Program-made: the position numbers and the translations under genes
Notes under the pieces: generated by a model
Told to the model about the DNA's origin: nothing
The model's input: the letters and a program-made list of their open reading frames with translations, nothing else
Databases searched by the model: none
Assembly (NCBI RefSeq): GCF_000613945.1
Contig: NZ_BAJY01000011.1
Location: 1 to 64,000 of the forward strand
From: Prevotella falsenii DSM 22864 = JCM 15124
Lineage (GTDB): Bacteria > Bacteroidota > Bacteroidia > Bacteroidales > Bacteroidaceae
DNA: 64,000 bases
Direction: 5' to 3'
Shown here: piece after piece, positions 45,962 through 54,451 of the stretch
Numbering within the stretch: position 1 is the stretch's first letter
How the letters are laid out: every line of letters begins with the position of its first letter

Positions 45962-46077
45962 GCCCTGACTGTATGTAGGGCAAACTCTCGCATGGCGCGA
46001 GGGCTGGAGACGTGGTCATCTTCGGCAAATATTCATAAGGTGCAGACCTCACCTTGACCCCTTTGAGATGTTTCTCA
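45962..46077 (+). ncRNA. Candidate structured leader between era and der
   Basis: At least four hairpins in about 115 bp: GCCCT/AGGGC (45962-45981), CTCTCGC/GCGAGGG (45985-46003), AAGGTG/CACCTT (46037-46055) and TGAGA/TCTCA (46064-46077). The spacer is GC-richer than other spacers here and ends about 20 bp before the der ATG. It could be a cis-regulatory leader or an sRNA; I recognise no known class. Confidence 0.35.
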
Positions 46078-46099
46078 GCGTGGGAAAGACCATCAATAA

Positions 46100-47413
46100 A
46101 TGGCAAATTTAGTAGCAATCGTAGGCCGTCCCAATGTGGGCAAGTCTACACTTTTCAACCGATTAACCCAAAGTCGCCGCGCCATTGTAAGCGATACGGC
46201 AGGCACAACACGCGACCGCCAATATGGCAAATGCCAATGGAACGGACGCGAATTTTCAGTTGTCGATACCGGCGGTTGGGTTGTTAATTCCGACGACATA
46301 TTCGAAGATGCTATCCGTAAGCAAGTTTTAGTGGCTACGGAGGAAGCCGACTTCGTGCTTTTTGTTGTCGATAACGAAACCGGCATTACCGATTGGGACG
46401 AAGATGTTGCACAAATTCTTCGTCGCAGCAAGCTCCCTGTAATTCTTGTTGCCAACAAAGTAGACAACAGTGGCGAATACTATATGTCGGCAGAGTTCTA
46501 TCGTTTAGGTCTTGGCGACCCTGTTTGTATCAGCGCACAGACGGGCAGCGGGACGGGAGAATTGCTCGACTTGCTTCTCGAGCGCATGAAAGATGCTCCC
46601 GAAGAAGGACTTGAAGACGAAATACCACGCTTTGCGGTTGTCGGTCGTCCCAATGCCGGAAAGTCGAGCCTTATCAATGCCTTCATCGGCGAGGACCGCA
46701 ACATCGTAACAGAGATAGCGGGCACGACGCGCGACAGCATTTATACGCGCTACAATAAGTTTGGGTTCGACTTCTATCTTGTCGATACGGCAGGTATCCG
46801 TCGTAAGAACAAGGTAACAGAAGACCTTGAGTTCTATTCCGTTATGCGCTCTATTCGCAGCATAGAGAATGCCGATGTGTGTATTCTGATGATTGATGCC
46901 ACACGCGGAATTGAGGCGCAGGATATGAATATCTTCCAGCTGATTCAGCGAAACAACAAGAGTTTGGTGGTGGTAGTGAACAAATGGGACCTTGTAGAGA
47001 ACAAGGATCAGAAAGTAATCAAGACTTTCGAGAATGCCATTCGCGAGCGTATGGCTCCGTTTGTAGACTTTCCCATCATCTTTGCATCGGCACTTACCAA
47101 GCAACGCATCTTCAAGATACTCGACGTAGCAAAGCAAGTGTATCTGAACAGAAACATGCACATTGGCACAACCAAGCTCAACGAAGTGTTGTTGCCCATC
47201 ATTGAGGAAACGCCGCCACCATCGGTAAAGGGCAAATACATCAAGATAAAATACTGTTCGCAGTTGCCCAACACGCAAATACCATCGTTTGTGTTCTATG
47301 CCAACTTGCCACAGTATGTCAGAGAACCCTATCGCCGCTTTTTGGAAAACAAGATACGCGAACGTTGGAACCTTAACGGTTGTCCCATCAATGTGTTTAT
47401 ACGTCAGAAATAA
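46100..47413 (+). CDS. der: Double-GTPase ribosome biogenesis factor Der (EngA)
   Basis: A 437-residue protein with two tandem GTPase domains and a C-terminal KH-like domain, needed for 50S assembly. First domain: [23 protein letters not shown]. Second domain: [32 protein letters not shown]. The C-terminus [19 protein letters not shown] is typical. A structured spacer precedes it and a small lipoprotein gene follows by 14 bp. Confidence 0.97.
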   Translation: MANLVAIVGRPNVGKSTLFNRLTQSRRAIVSDTAGTTRDRQYGKCQWNGREFSVVDTGGWVVNSDDIFEDAIRKQVLVATEEADFVLFVVDNETGITDWDEDVAQILRRSKLPVILVANKVDNSGEYYMSAEFYRLGLGDPVCISAQTGSGTGELLDLLLERMKDAPEEGLEDEIPRFAVVGRPNAGKSSLINAFIGEDRNIVTEIAGTTRDSIYTRYNKFGFDFYLVDTAGIRRKNKVTEDLEFYSVMRSIRSIENADVCILMIDATRGIEAQDMNIFQLIQRNNKSLVVVVNKWDLVENKDQKVIKTFENAIRERMAPFVDFPIIFASALTKQRIFKILDVAKQVYLNRNMHIGTTKLNEVLLPIIEETPPPSVKGKYIKIKYCSQLPNTQIPSFVFYANLPQYVREPYRRFLENKIRERWNLNGCPINVFIRQK

Positions 47414-47427
47414 ACAGTTATAAAAGT

Positions 47428-47826
47428 ATGAAACGACTACTTTATGCCTTGCTTCTCGCAGTTCTTCTCCTTCCTTCTTGCAGCAGAAAGAAGGAAACAG
47501 ACCACGGTGCAATAGCGGCAGAAGCAGCGAAGCACTATTACGAAAATCTTATTTCGGGCAAATACAAACAGTTCTTAGAGGGTATGAACCTGCCCGACAA
47601 ACTGCCTGAAAGTTACGAACGCCAAATGCTCGAAAACTTCAAGGTGTTTGCCAAACGACAAGACAAAGAGCACAAAGGCATAAAGAAAGTAAGCGTTCGT
47701 AGTGCCCGGTTCTTTGCAAAAGACAGTACGGCAAGTGCTTTCCTTTTACTTCATTATGGCGACAGCACCACCGAACAAATAGTAGTTCCTATGCTTAAGA
47801 AGCACGGTTTATGGTATATGCGCTGA
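47428..47826 (+). CDS. Small lipoprotein of unknown function
   Basis: A 132-residue predicted lipoprotein: MKRLLYALLLAVLLLPSCSR, lipobox LPSC with Cys18. The rest is a compact alpha/beta protein (AAKHYYENLISGKYKQFLEG, SAFLLLHYGDSTTEQIV) resembling small NTF2-like or DUF4878-type accessory lipoproteins, though I cannot assign a family. The ATG at 47428 is preferred to an upstream one inside der, since it gives a proper signal. It is probably co-transcribed with der. Confidence 0.8.
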   Translation: MKRLLYALLLAVLLLPSCSRKKETDHGAIAAEAAKHYYENLISGKYKQFLEGMNLPDKLPESYERQMLENFKVFAKRQDKEHKGIKKVSVRSARFFAKDSTASAFLLLHYGDSTTEQIVVPMLKKHGLWYMR

Positions 47827-47918
47827 TGCAATTATTATAATAGAAACCAAACAACGATGCCGTTTATTCAGAAAATGAATAAGCGGCATTATTGTTTTCG
47901 CAATTCGGTGGAACAAAA

Positions 47919-48093
47919 GATACCGAGCAACCAACAAAAAGATACCGAGCAACCAACGAAAAGATACCGAGCAATCAACAAAAAGATACCGAGCAATCAA
48001 CAAAAAGATACCGAGCAATCAACGAAAAGATACCGAGCAACCAACAAAAAGATACCGAGCAATCAACAAAAGATACCGAGCAATCAACGAAAA
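47919..48093. repeat. 22-bp tandem repeat array (VNTR)
   Basis: Eight units start at 47919, 47941, 47963, 47985, 48007, 48029, 48051 and 48072, each beginning GATACCGAGCAA. Seven starts are exactly 22 bp apart and the last step is 21. Units differ only at C/T and A/G positions. There are no spacers, so it is not a CRISPR array. It fills the gap between convergent genes. Confidence 0.92.
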
Positions 48094-48128
48094 GCTCCTA
48101 AGCTTTCGTTGGAAAGCTTAGGAGCTTT
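48091..48128. terminator. Bidirectional terminator between the lipoprotein gene and mlaF
   Basis: A perfect 16-bp inverted repeat, AAAGCTCCTAAGCTTT (48091-48106) with 48113-48128, and a 6-nt loop. A- and T-rich flanks serve both converging genes. Confidence 0.85.
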
Positions 48129-48155
48129 AAAAGTATATCTCCACGCTGATACTGT

Positions 48156-48923
48156 TTACTTGGCTTCTTCGTTCTCTACTTCTTTCACTTTCTTGAACAA
48201 ATCGGACGCAAATACAAGGTCGTTCAGTTTTTTGTTATTCGCCGACATCACCAAATCCTTGTTGCCTTGCCATTCTGCTTTTCCGTCGGCAATGAAGACA
48301 ATGTTTTCGCCAATACCCATTACGGAATTCATATCGTGGGTGTTGATGATGGTCGTAATGTTGTACTCTTTTGTAATATCCGACAAAAGCTCGTCGATTA
48401 CCAGCGAAGTTTTAGGGTCGAGACCGGAATTCGGCTCGTCGCAAAACAAGTATTTAGGGTTCATTACCACCGCCCGCGCAATGGCAACACGCTTTTGCAT
48501 ACCACCGGAAATTTCTCCCGGATATTTGTTTTCTGCTCCTGTGAGGTTCACACGGTCGATACACTTCTGCGCTTGTCGGTCTCTTTCTTTCGATGTCATA
48601 TCCGAAAACATATCGAGCGGAAAGCGAACGTTCTCTAAAACCGTAAGCGAGTCGAACAATGCCGAGCCTTGGAAAATCATTCCCATCTCCCTTCGCATGG
48701 CAATCTTTTCCTTTTTGCTCATCATTACGAAATTACGGTCGTCGTAGAGCACCTCGCCGCGTGTGGGTTCGAGCAGTCCGACAAGGCATTGCACCAGCAC
48801 AGTTTTTCCCGCACCGCTCTGTCCGATGATAAGATTTGTCTTACCATCTTCAAATTTCGTGTTTATATCGTGAAGAACCTCTTTGTCTCCGAACGATTTA
48901 TATAGGTTTCTAACTTCTATCAT
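48156..48923 (-). CDS. mlaF: ABC transporter ATP-binding protein, MlaF-type
   Basis: A 255-residue ATPase of the Mla/Mce phospholipid-transport type. Walker A GQSGAGKTVLVQ, Q-loop MIFQGSALFDSL (typical of MlaF), signature EISGGMQKRVAIARA, Walker B YLFCDEPNSGLDP and a switch His in NTHDMNS. It lies 33 bp after the permease gene. No MlaD (MCE) gene is in the window on this side, so the substrate-binding part must be elsewhere. Confidence 0.92.
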   Translation of the reverse strand: MIEVRNLYKSFGDKEVLHDINTKFEDGKTNLIIGQSGAGKTVLVQCLVGLLEPTRGEVLYDDRNFVMMSKKEKIAMRREMGMIFQGSALFDSLTVLENVRFPLDMFSDMTSKERDRQAQKCIDRVNLTGAENKYPGEISGGMQKRVAIARAVVMNPKYLFCDEPNSGLDPKTSLVIDELLSDITKEYNITTIINTHDMNSVMGIGENIVFIADGKAEWQGNKDLVMSANNKKLNDLVFASDLFKKVKEVENEEAK

Positions 48924-48956
48924 CTTTGTTTACGCCGATTAAGAAAAGGTGTCGTG

Positions 48957-49703
48957 TCAGCTTAAAAGTTGTGTCAGGAATACATCGCTGAACAAAATCA
49001 GCACGCTGGAACTAACCACCGCATTGGTAGAAGACGTGCCCACTTCTACCGAACCGCCTTTCACCGTATAGCCAAAGAACGACGACACACTCGCAATGAT
49101 AAAGGCAAAGAAAAGGCTCTTTGTGATACTCATATACATGAACCACGGGTTGAAGTCGTGCTGAAGTCCTGCCGTCAGGTCTACGGGTGTGATAATGTGG
49201 GCAACGTAAGCAGTTGCGTATGCTCCCACGATACCCATTGCAGCAGAAAAGACAACCAAGAACGGCATAATCGTAATAAGTCCTACTATCTTCGGCAGTA
49301 TCAAGTAGCCGGCAGAATTAATGCCCATAATCTCCAAAGCATCGATTTGCTGGGTAACACGCATTGTGCCCAATTCGGAAGCAATGTTCGACCCCACCTT
49401 TCCTGCGAGGATAAGACACATGATACTCGACGAAAACTCGAGCAACATAATTTCGCGCGTAACGTATCCCGACACCCAAAGAGGCATCCACGGACTTTGC
49501 ACGTTCAGTTTTATCTGTATGCAGATAACCGCTCCGATGAAGAACGAAATCAGCAAAACGATGCCGATGGAATCGACACCAAGCTGCGACATCTCCTTGA
49601 CATATCGTTTTAAAAACATACGGAAACGTTCGGGACGACTGCATGCACGCCCCATTAAAAGCAAGTATCTGCCGAAAACTGTAAGCCAATTGAATATAAG
49701 CAT
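48957..49703 (-). CDS. mlaE: MlaE-type ABC transporter permease
   Basis: A 248-residue inner-membrane permease (DUF140/MlaE) with about five membrane spans. The conserved cytoplasmic helix EMSQLGVDSIGIVLLISFFI, the loop RVTQQIDALEIMGINSAGYL and the end KGGSVEVGTSSTNAVVSSSV match the family. With MlaF it forms the core of a phospholipid transporter that keeps outer-membrane lipid asymmetry. It is transcribed divergently from lptB, so two envelope-lipid systems share one intergenic region of 138 bp. Confidence 0.92.
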   Translation of the reverse strand: MLIFNWLTVFGRYLLLMGRACSRPERFRMFLKRYVKEMSQLGVDSIGIVLLISFFIGAVICIQIKLNVQSPWMPLWVSGYVTREIMLLEFSSSIMCLILAGKVGSNIASELGTMRVTQQIDALEIMGINSAGYLILPKIVGLITIMPFLVVFSAAMGIVGAYATAYVAHIITPVDLTAGLQHDFNPWFMYMSITKSLFFAFIIASVSSFFGYTVKGGSVEVGTSSTNAVVSSSVLILFSDVFLTQLLS

Positions 49704-49729
49704 TGTTGTTAGTTTAATCTACGCAGATG

Positions 49730-49737
49730 CAAAAGTA
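49730..49737 (-). promoter_or_regulatory. -7 promoter element of mlaE-mlaF
   Basis: TACTTTTG on the minus strand fits TAnnTTTG, 27 bp upstream of the mlaE ATG. Confidence 0.5.
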
Positions 49738-49781
49738 ACCAAAATCCGCTAAAAAACTGCAATATAAACCATTGTTTTAAG

Positions 49782-49798
49782 TAATATCAATGATATTA
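49782..49798. promoter_or_regulatory. Palindromic operator candidate upstream of lptB
   Basis: TAATATCA-A-TGATATTA is a perfect 8-bp inverted repeat with a one-base centre. It sits 13 bp upstream of the lptB -7 box, overlapping the place of the missing -33 element. Confidence 0.4.
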
Positions 49799-49811
49799 GC
49801 ATTTATTTTAC

Positions 49812-49819
49812 TACTTTTG
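49812..49819 (+). promoter_or_regulatory. -7 promoter element of lptB
   Basis: TACTTTTG fits TAnnTTTG, 22 bp upstream of the lptB ATG. No TTTG at -33; a palindrome lies there instead. Confidence 0.5.
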
Positions 49820-49841
49820 CAACACAGAAACAAAATAGCAG

Positions 49842-50669
49842 ATGCTCGACACTGAAAACATAATCATTGAACCCGAAAGCAATAAAAGCAGCGTTCTTCG
49901 CACCGAAGGACTCGTGAAGCGATACGGCAAACGCACCGTTGCCAACGGCGTAAGTATCAATGTGCGACAAGGAGAGATTGTTGGCTTGTTAGGTCCGAAC
50001 GGCGCAGGCAAGACAACATCGTTCTACATGACTACCGGTTTGGTTGTTCCAAACGAGGGACACGTTTACATCGACGAACAGGAAATTACCAATTATCCTG
50101 TCTACAAGCGTGCCAAAGCCGGCATCGGCTACTTGCCGCAGGAAGCAAGCGTATTCCGAAAGATGAGCGTCGAAGACAATATTATGAGCGTGCTGGAGAT
50201 GACCAAGCTCACCAAGCAGCAGCGCATAGAGAAGATGGAAAGCCTCATCAAAGAGTTCCGCTTGGAGAAAGTGCGCAAAAACCTTGGCGACCGTCTTTCG
50301 GGAGGCGAGCGACGCAGATGCGAAATAGCACGTTGCTTGGCGATAGACCCTAAGTTCATTATGCTCGACGAGCCTTTCGCAGGCGTGGACCCTATTGCGG
50401 TGGAAGACATTCAGCACATTGTCTGGCGGCTGAAGTTCCGCAATATCGGCATTCTCATTACCGACCACAACGTGCACGAAACGCTGAACATTACCGACCG
50501 TGCCTATCTGCTCTTTGAAGGGCAGATACTTTTCAAAGGAACACCCGAAGAACTGGCTGCCAACAAGATTGTGAAAGAAAAGTATTTGGGTACGGAATTT
50601 GTGCTGCAAAAGAAAGATTTCCAACTGTTGGACGAACGCAAGCGAGCAAAAGAAGCAGACGGAGAATAA
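49842..50669 (+). CDS. lptB: LPS export ABC transporter ATP-binding protein LptB
   Basis: A 275-residue ATPase that powers lipopolysaccharide extraction with LptF/LptG. Walker A GPNGAGKTTSFYMTTG (LptB-typical FYM), Q-loop GIGYLPQEASVFRKM, signature RLSGGERRRCEIARCLA, Walker B FIMLDEPFAGVDPIAVEDI and switch ITDHNVHETL. It has an N-terminal extension of about 20 residues and a C-terminal tail compared with E. coli LptB. It is divergent from mlaE and followed by ettA after 63 bp. Confidence 0.95.
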   Translation: MLDTENIIIEPESNKSSVLRTEGLVKRYGKRTVANGVSINVRQGEIVGLLGPNGAGKTTSFYMTTGLVVPNEGHVYIDEQEITNYPVYKRAKAGIGYLPQEASVFRKMSVEDNIMSVLEMTKLTKQQRIEKMESLIKEFRLEKVRKNLGDRLSGGERRRCEIARCLAIDPKFIMLDEPFAGVDPIAVEDIQHIVWRLKFRNIGILITDHNVHETLNITDRAYLLFEGQILFKGTPEELAANKIVKEKYLGTEFVLQKKDFQLLDERKRAKEADGE

Positions 50670-50732
50670 GGGCAGGAGCGAGAAAGGGTGTTCATAATTC
50701 CTTTTATATAAATCAAAACAACAATAAAATAA

Positions 50733-52430
50733 ATGGCAACAGTAGACGACAAGAAGATTATCTTCTCAATGGTGGGCGTATCAAAGATTATCCCGCAAAA
50801 TCAAAAACAAATTCTGAAGAACATTTACCTCTCGTTCTTCTATGGTGCCAAGATAGGTATCATCGGTTTGAACGGTGCCGGTAAGTCCACATTAATGAAG
50901 ATTATTGCGGGTATCGAGCAGCCGACATCGGGCGAAGTGGTGTTCAGTCCCGGCTATTCCGTGGGCTATCTGCCCCAAGACCCGCCACTCAACGAAGAGA
51001 AAACCGTCAAGGAAAACGTACAAGAAGGTGTGCAGCACGTTTACGACGCGCTCCGCGAGTACGACGAAATCAACGTGAAGTTCGGTTTGGAAGAATACTA
51101 TGGCGACCCCGACAAAATGGACAAACTGATGCAACGACAAGCCGAAGTGCAGGACATCATAGATGCTACCGACGCTTGGAACATGGATTCGAAGCTCGAC
51201 CGTGCCATGGCAGCTCTGCGTTGCCCTGCCGGCGACCTTCCCGTAACCCATCTTTCGGGTGGCGAGCGTCGCCGTGTGGCACTCTGCCGCCTGTTGTTGC
51301 AAAAGCCCGACGTGTTGTTGCTCGACGAACCTACCAACCACTTGGACGCTGAAAGCATCGACTGGCTGGAGCAACATCTGCAACAATACGAAGGCACGGT
51401 CATTGCCGTTACCCACGACCGCTACTTCCTCGACGATGTAAGCGAATGGATTTTGGAACTCGACCGCGGCGAAGGCATTCCATGGAAGGGCAACTATTCT
51501 TCATGGCTCGACCAGAAAACAAAGCGTATGGAGCAGGAAGAGAAGACGGCTTCAAAGCGCAGAAAGACGCTCGAACGCGAATTGGAATGGGTTCGCCTTG
51601 CGCCAAAGGCACGTCAGGCAAAGGGTAAAGCCCGTTTGAACTCGTACGAACAAATGCTCAACCAAGAGCAGAAAGACCGCGAAGAGAAGCTCGAAATCTT
51701 CATTCCGAACGGTCCTCGCTTGGGCAACAAGGTAATAGAGGCGCAACACGTGCAAAAGGCATTCGGCGAAAAAGTACTCTTCAGCGACCTCAACTTCATG
51801 CTTCCGCCTAACGGCATCGTGGGCGTGATAGGTCCGAACGGCGCAGGCAAAACCACACTCTTCCGCCTTATCATGGGCTTGGAAACGCCCGACGGTGGCA
51901 ATTTCGAGGTGGGCGAAACCGTAAAGCTCGCTTATGTAGACCAGCAACACAAGGACATAGACCCCGACAAATCGGTCTACGACGTCATTGCACAAGGCAA
52001 CGAAAACATAAGAATGGGCGGACGCGACGTCAATGCACGTGCCTACATCTCGCGTTTCAACTTCTCCGGCACCGACCAAAGCAAACTCTGCGGTGTTCTT
52101 TCCGGTGGCGAGCGCAACCGCTTGCAATTGGCTTTGGCATTGAAACAAGAAGGAAACGTGCTCTTGCTCGACGAACCTACCAACGACATCGACGTGAACA
52201 CCCTGCGCGCATTGGAAGAAGGTTTGGAAAGCTTTGCCGGTTGCGCCGTTGTTATCAGCCACGACCGTTGGTTCTTAGACCGTATCTGTACGCACATTCT
52301 TGCTTTCGAAGGCAACGGCGAAGTATTCTTCTTCGAAGGAACATACTCTGAATACGAAATAAACAAGGCACGCCGACTTGGCAACGAAGACATAAAGAAA
52401 GGTCGCTACCGCAAGTTGATGGAAGACTAA
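50733..52430 (+). CDS. ettA: Energy-dependent translational throttle protein EttA
   Basis: A 565-residue ABC-F protein with two ATPase domains and no membrane part, which binds the ribosomal E site. The start MATVDDKKIIFSMVGVSKII and the length fit EttA. Domain 1: GLNGAGKSTLMK, HLSGGERRRVALCRLLL, LLLDEPTNHLDAESI. Domain 2: GPNGAGKTTLFR, LSGGERNRLQLALAL, LLLDEPTNDIDVNTL. The inter-domain linker (ELEWVRLAPKARQAKGKARL) is the EttA type. A strong terminator follows. Confidence 0.95.
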   Translation: MATVDDKKIIFSMVGVSKIIPQNQKQILKNIYLSFFYGAKIGIIGLNGAGKSTLMKIIAGIEQPTSGEVVFSPGYSVGYLPQDPPLNEEKTVKENVQEGVQHVYDALREYDEINVKFGLEEYYGDPDKMDKLMQRQAEVQDIIDATDAWNMDSKLDRAMAALRCPAGDLPVTHLSGGERRRVALCRLLLQKPDVLLLDEPTNHLDAESIDWLEQHLQQYEGTVIAVTHDRYFLDDVSEWILELDRGEGIPWKGNYSSWLDQKTKRMEQEEKTASKRRKTLERELEWVRLAPKARQAKGKARLNSYEQMLNQEQKDREEKLEIFIPNGPRLGNKVIEAQHVQKAFGEKVLFSDLNFMLPPNGIVGVIGPNGAGKTTLFRLIMGLETPDGGNFEVGETVKLAYVDQQHKDIDPDKSVYDVIAQGNENIRMGGRDVNARAYISRFNFSGTDQSKLCGVLSGGERNRLQLALALKQEGNVLLLDEPTNDIDVNTLRALEEGLESFAGCAVVISHDRWFLDRICTHILAFEGNGEVFFFEGTYSEYEINKARRLGNEDIKKGRYRKLMED

Positions 52431-52458
52431 CCGGCTTTCGTAGCAGGTAAAGCAAAGG

Positions 52459-52497
52459 AAAAAGGTGAGCAAAGCATACGTTTTGCTCACCTTTTTT
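52459..52497 (+). terminator. Terminator of ettA
   Basis: AAAAGGTGAGCAAA pairs with TTTTGCTCACCTTTT around a short loop and ends in a T6 run, about 30 bp after the stop. Confidence 0.85.
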
Positions 52498-52506
52498 ATG
52501 TACATA

Positions 52507-52662
52507 AGTGCGTAGTAAATCACGCTCATTATATATGACAATTTGGTTTTGTGGGTGTTAGGAGTGCGATAAATCGCACCTACGCTGTTGCTACATTGTT
52601 CGTAGGACAATGTATTGTATTTGCGTTAGTGCTGTAAGGGCGTGCTTCATCACGTTCCTAAC
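52507..52662. repeat. Cluster of related short hairpin motifs
   Basis: Three similar hairpin-like motifs: AGTGCGTAGTAAATCACGC (52507), the strong GTGCGA-TAAA-TCGCAC with TAGG/CCTA flanks (52558-52583), and GGGCGTG-CTTCAT-CACGTTCC (52638). A separate ACATTGT/ACAATGT hairpin lies at 52593-52613. They look like REP-type or decayed repeat sequences; no gene is present. Confidence 0.5.
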
Positions 52663-52721
52663 ATCAAAGAAAAAGAAGATTGAATACAAACAATACAATG
52701 AATACTTGTTATATCCTGCTG

Positions 52722-53630
52722 TCATCTTACTACATCTATCTCTTCATGAGGAAGTTCTATTGCTCCTATACGATTTCCTGTCGTTGAATAGACATTTAAA
52801 GAAGGATAAATAAAGTTCCTAACAGCGAAGTCATCATCTTCTGGTGCTGGGATATCCTTAGATAATAACCTTGATTTTGTTGTCAGAATCACTTTTCTCG
52901 CAAGTCCTTGTTCTGCAACAGGAAGACTAGTATCGTCCATACTCATAAAACCGATAAACTTCTCTTCTACTACCTTCTTTTTATTTGTTACTGGGTTTAG
53001 AATGACTGTAAGATAAGTTGGATGTGGAGTCATCGATGTATTCCTCGCAGCTATTACAACAATTGGAGTTGCATTTTTCCTATGTATCAATCCTTTTCCA
53101 CCCGATGATGTTCTGTATGTTTCATCATTGTTTTGTATATCGTAATTCCAATATACCCCATCTATCTGCATTTCAGTATATGTCCCTACATGATGCGAGA
53201 ATATCTTACGCAGTTTCTTTGCAGAGTCATCATACATCCAAATATTATAAAACGAGCTGAACTCGTCCTCTGAATCAGCAATAGGTTGAATGAAAAAGTA
53301 AAAAGTTCCAAAGTCTTGAATGCCATTAGCAAGGCTACTTTGCCCTAGATAATCTCGTTTCCGAGCAACTTCCAACTGGCTATATGAAATGGTATCTTGT
53401 CCATAAAACGCTACAGGATATGCATCTTTAGGTAAACCATCCGCATAGAACGGAGCCAAAGGGTCAGCAATTGACCTTCTTTCATTGCATCTTGCCTCTT
53501 GTCGCTTCGTCGTATCCGATGCTTGCACATGCCCACAAGACACTAAGGAAACCATAATTGCTATTAATACAATTACTTTACTAACACTCTCCAACACAGA
53601 TTGGAACACATAAGCATTTCTTATTAACAT
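52722..53630 (-). CDS. Predicted lipoprotein of unknown function
   Basis: A 302-residue protein with a long N-terminal region and hydrophobic segment VIVLIAIMVSLVSCGH, lipobox LVSC at Cys32. The rest is a globular alpha/beta protein without a family I recognise (FYADGLPKDAYPVAFYGQD, FGTFYFFIQPIADSEDEFSS, NFIYPSLNVYSTTGNRIGAI). It has no operon partner; hairpin clusters and a 59-bp palindrome flank it, which may suggest an acquired gene, though this is inference. A later start is possible. Confidence 0.75.
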   Translation of the reverse strand: MLIRNAYVFQSVLESVSKVIVLIAIMVSLVSCGHVQASDTTKRQEARCNERRSIADPLAPFYADGLPKDAYPVAFYGQDTISYSQLEVARKRDYLGQSSLANGIQDFGTFYFFIQPIADSEDEFSSFYNIWMYDDSAKKLRKIFSHHVGTYTEMQIDGVYWNYDIQNNDETYRTSSGGKGLIHRKNATPIVVIAARNTSMTPHPTYLTVILNPVTNKKKVVEEKFIGFMSMDDTSLPVAEQGLARKVILTTKSRLLSKDIPAPEDDDFAVRNFIYPSLNVYSTTGNRIGAIELPHEEIDVVR

Positions 53631-53786
53631 AACATCCTCTAATATAATAGTTTAATAATTTAACCTACAAATAAATATCAAGCAGAATGATTTCATTACT
53701 GTTACGTCCACAAAGATAAAGAAAAAAAAGTCATATAGTCAAATCGCTAATCAACGAACAAAGTAAAAATAATTTTTCTAACAACT

Positions 53787-53845
53787 GGCAGAGTCAACCA
53801 GCAAGTGCAAAATATAATATTTTGCACTTGCTGGTTGACTCTGCC
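53787..53845. repeat. 59-bp perfect palindrome
   Basis: Arms of 29 bp around a single central A; the left arm begins GGCAGAGTCAACCAGCAAG. Pairing is complete, with no mismatch. It lies between the divergent lipoprotein gene and tRNA-Gln, 108 bp from the tRNA. It could act as a very strong terminator, a cruciform or the remnant of a recombination event. Confidence 0.92.
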
Positions 53846-53890
53846 TCATACCCACAGAAAACAAGAATTCGAAAAAAAGTTCGGATAATT

Positions 53891-53921
53891 TTTGCACTTA
53901 ACTAAAAAAGTAGTAACTTTG
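53891..53921 (+). promoter_or_regulatory. Consensus promoter of tRNA-Gln
   Basis: TTTG at 53891-53894, exactly 19 bp, then TAACTTTG at 53914-53921. The mature tRNA begins 32 bp downstream. Confidence 0.85.
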
Positions 53922-53953
53922 CAACCGCAAATCGGAAAGAGATGCAAACATAT

Positions 53954-54024
53954 TGGGATATGGTGTAATGGTAACACAACAGATTCTGGTCCTGTTATTC
54001 TTGGTTCGAGTCCGAGTATCCCAA
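53954..54024 (+). tRNA. tRNA-Gln (anticodon CUG)
   Basis: A full cloverleaf can be drawn: acceptor TGGGATA/TATCCCA, D stem GTGT/ACAC, anticodon stem ACAGA/CCTGT with loop TTCTGGT (anticodon CTG at 53986-53988), T stem CTTGG/CCGAG with loop TTCGAGT, discriminator A. One A-C mismatch closes the anticodon stem next to the loop. CCA is not encoded. The CUG anticodon reads only CAG, so a UUG-anticodon tRNA-Gln must exist elsewhere. A consensus promoter and a terminator flank it as a single-gene unit. Confidence 0.95.
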
Positions 54025-54030
54025 CACAAC

Positions 54031-54067
54031 AAAAAGCCAAATAGCAAATTCAGCTATTTGGCTTTTT
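54031..54067 (+). terminator. Terminator of tRNA-Gln
   Basis: AAAAGCCAAATAGC and GCTATTTGGCTTTT form a 14-bp hairpin ending in a T6 run, 7 bp after the tRNA. Confidence 0.9.
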
Positions 54068-54130
54068 TGATAGACCATAAAACAGTAAATGTTTTCCACA
54101 AATATAACTATTGCGTAATTACCTCCTTAT

Positions 54131-54230
54131 CAATACTTTGCAAAACCTATTGTTTTACAAAGTAAAAGCATAGGTTTTGTACGGTAAAAACGTAGGTTTT
54201 GCGTTGCAAAGCCGCCGCTTTTGGAAAACG
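54131..54230 (+). repeat. Repeat A, copy 4 (partial)
   Basis: Contains the modules CAAAACCTATTGTTTTAC, AAGCATAGGTTTT, AAAACGTAGGTTTTGC and GCCGCCGCTTTT but lacks both flanking ends. It is the most decayed copy. Confidence 0.7.
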
Positions 54231-54407
54231 GAATCAAAGCTTCCGGTTTTCTTAACCGTTTTTTATTGTTTCACAAAAATATTAGCTTGTTTTTCAAATG
54301 TTAAAATATGGAGGCGGAAACTACCAATATGCTACCTATATGGTTGTTGCTTTTATGCTTGTTTGCAGCTGCATTTTTAGACAAATCGTAGTGCAATGAG
54401 GATAAAA

Positions 54408-54442
54408 CGAAACCGCCCTTTCCAAACGGAAGGGCGGTTTCG
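54408..54442 (-). terminator. Terminator of recQ
   Basis: CGAAACCGCCCTT (54408-54420) pairs with 54430-54442; the minus-strand side runs into CGTTTTATCC. It lies 10 bp after the recQ stop. Confidence 0.8.
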
Positions 54443-54451
54443 CTAATCATA

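Noticed and set aside
47919-48093. CRISPR array
   Set aside because: Units are contiguous 22-bp repeats with no spacers, and no cas gene is present in the window.
47857-48747. 296-codon plus-strand frame across the VNTR
   Set aside because: Composed of the 22-bp repeat followed by the antisense of mlaF, whose motifs are clear on the minus strand.
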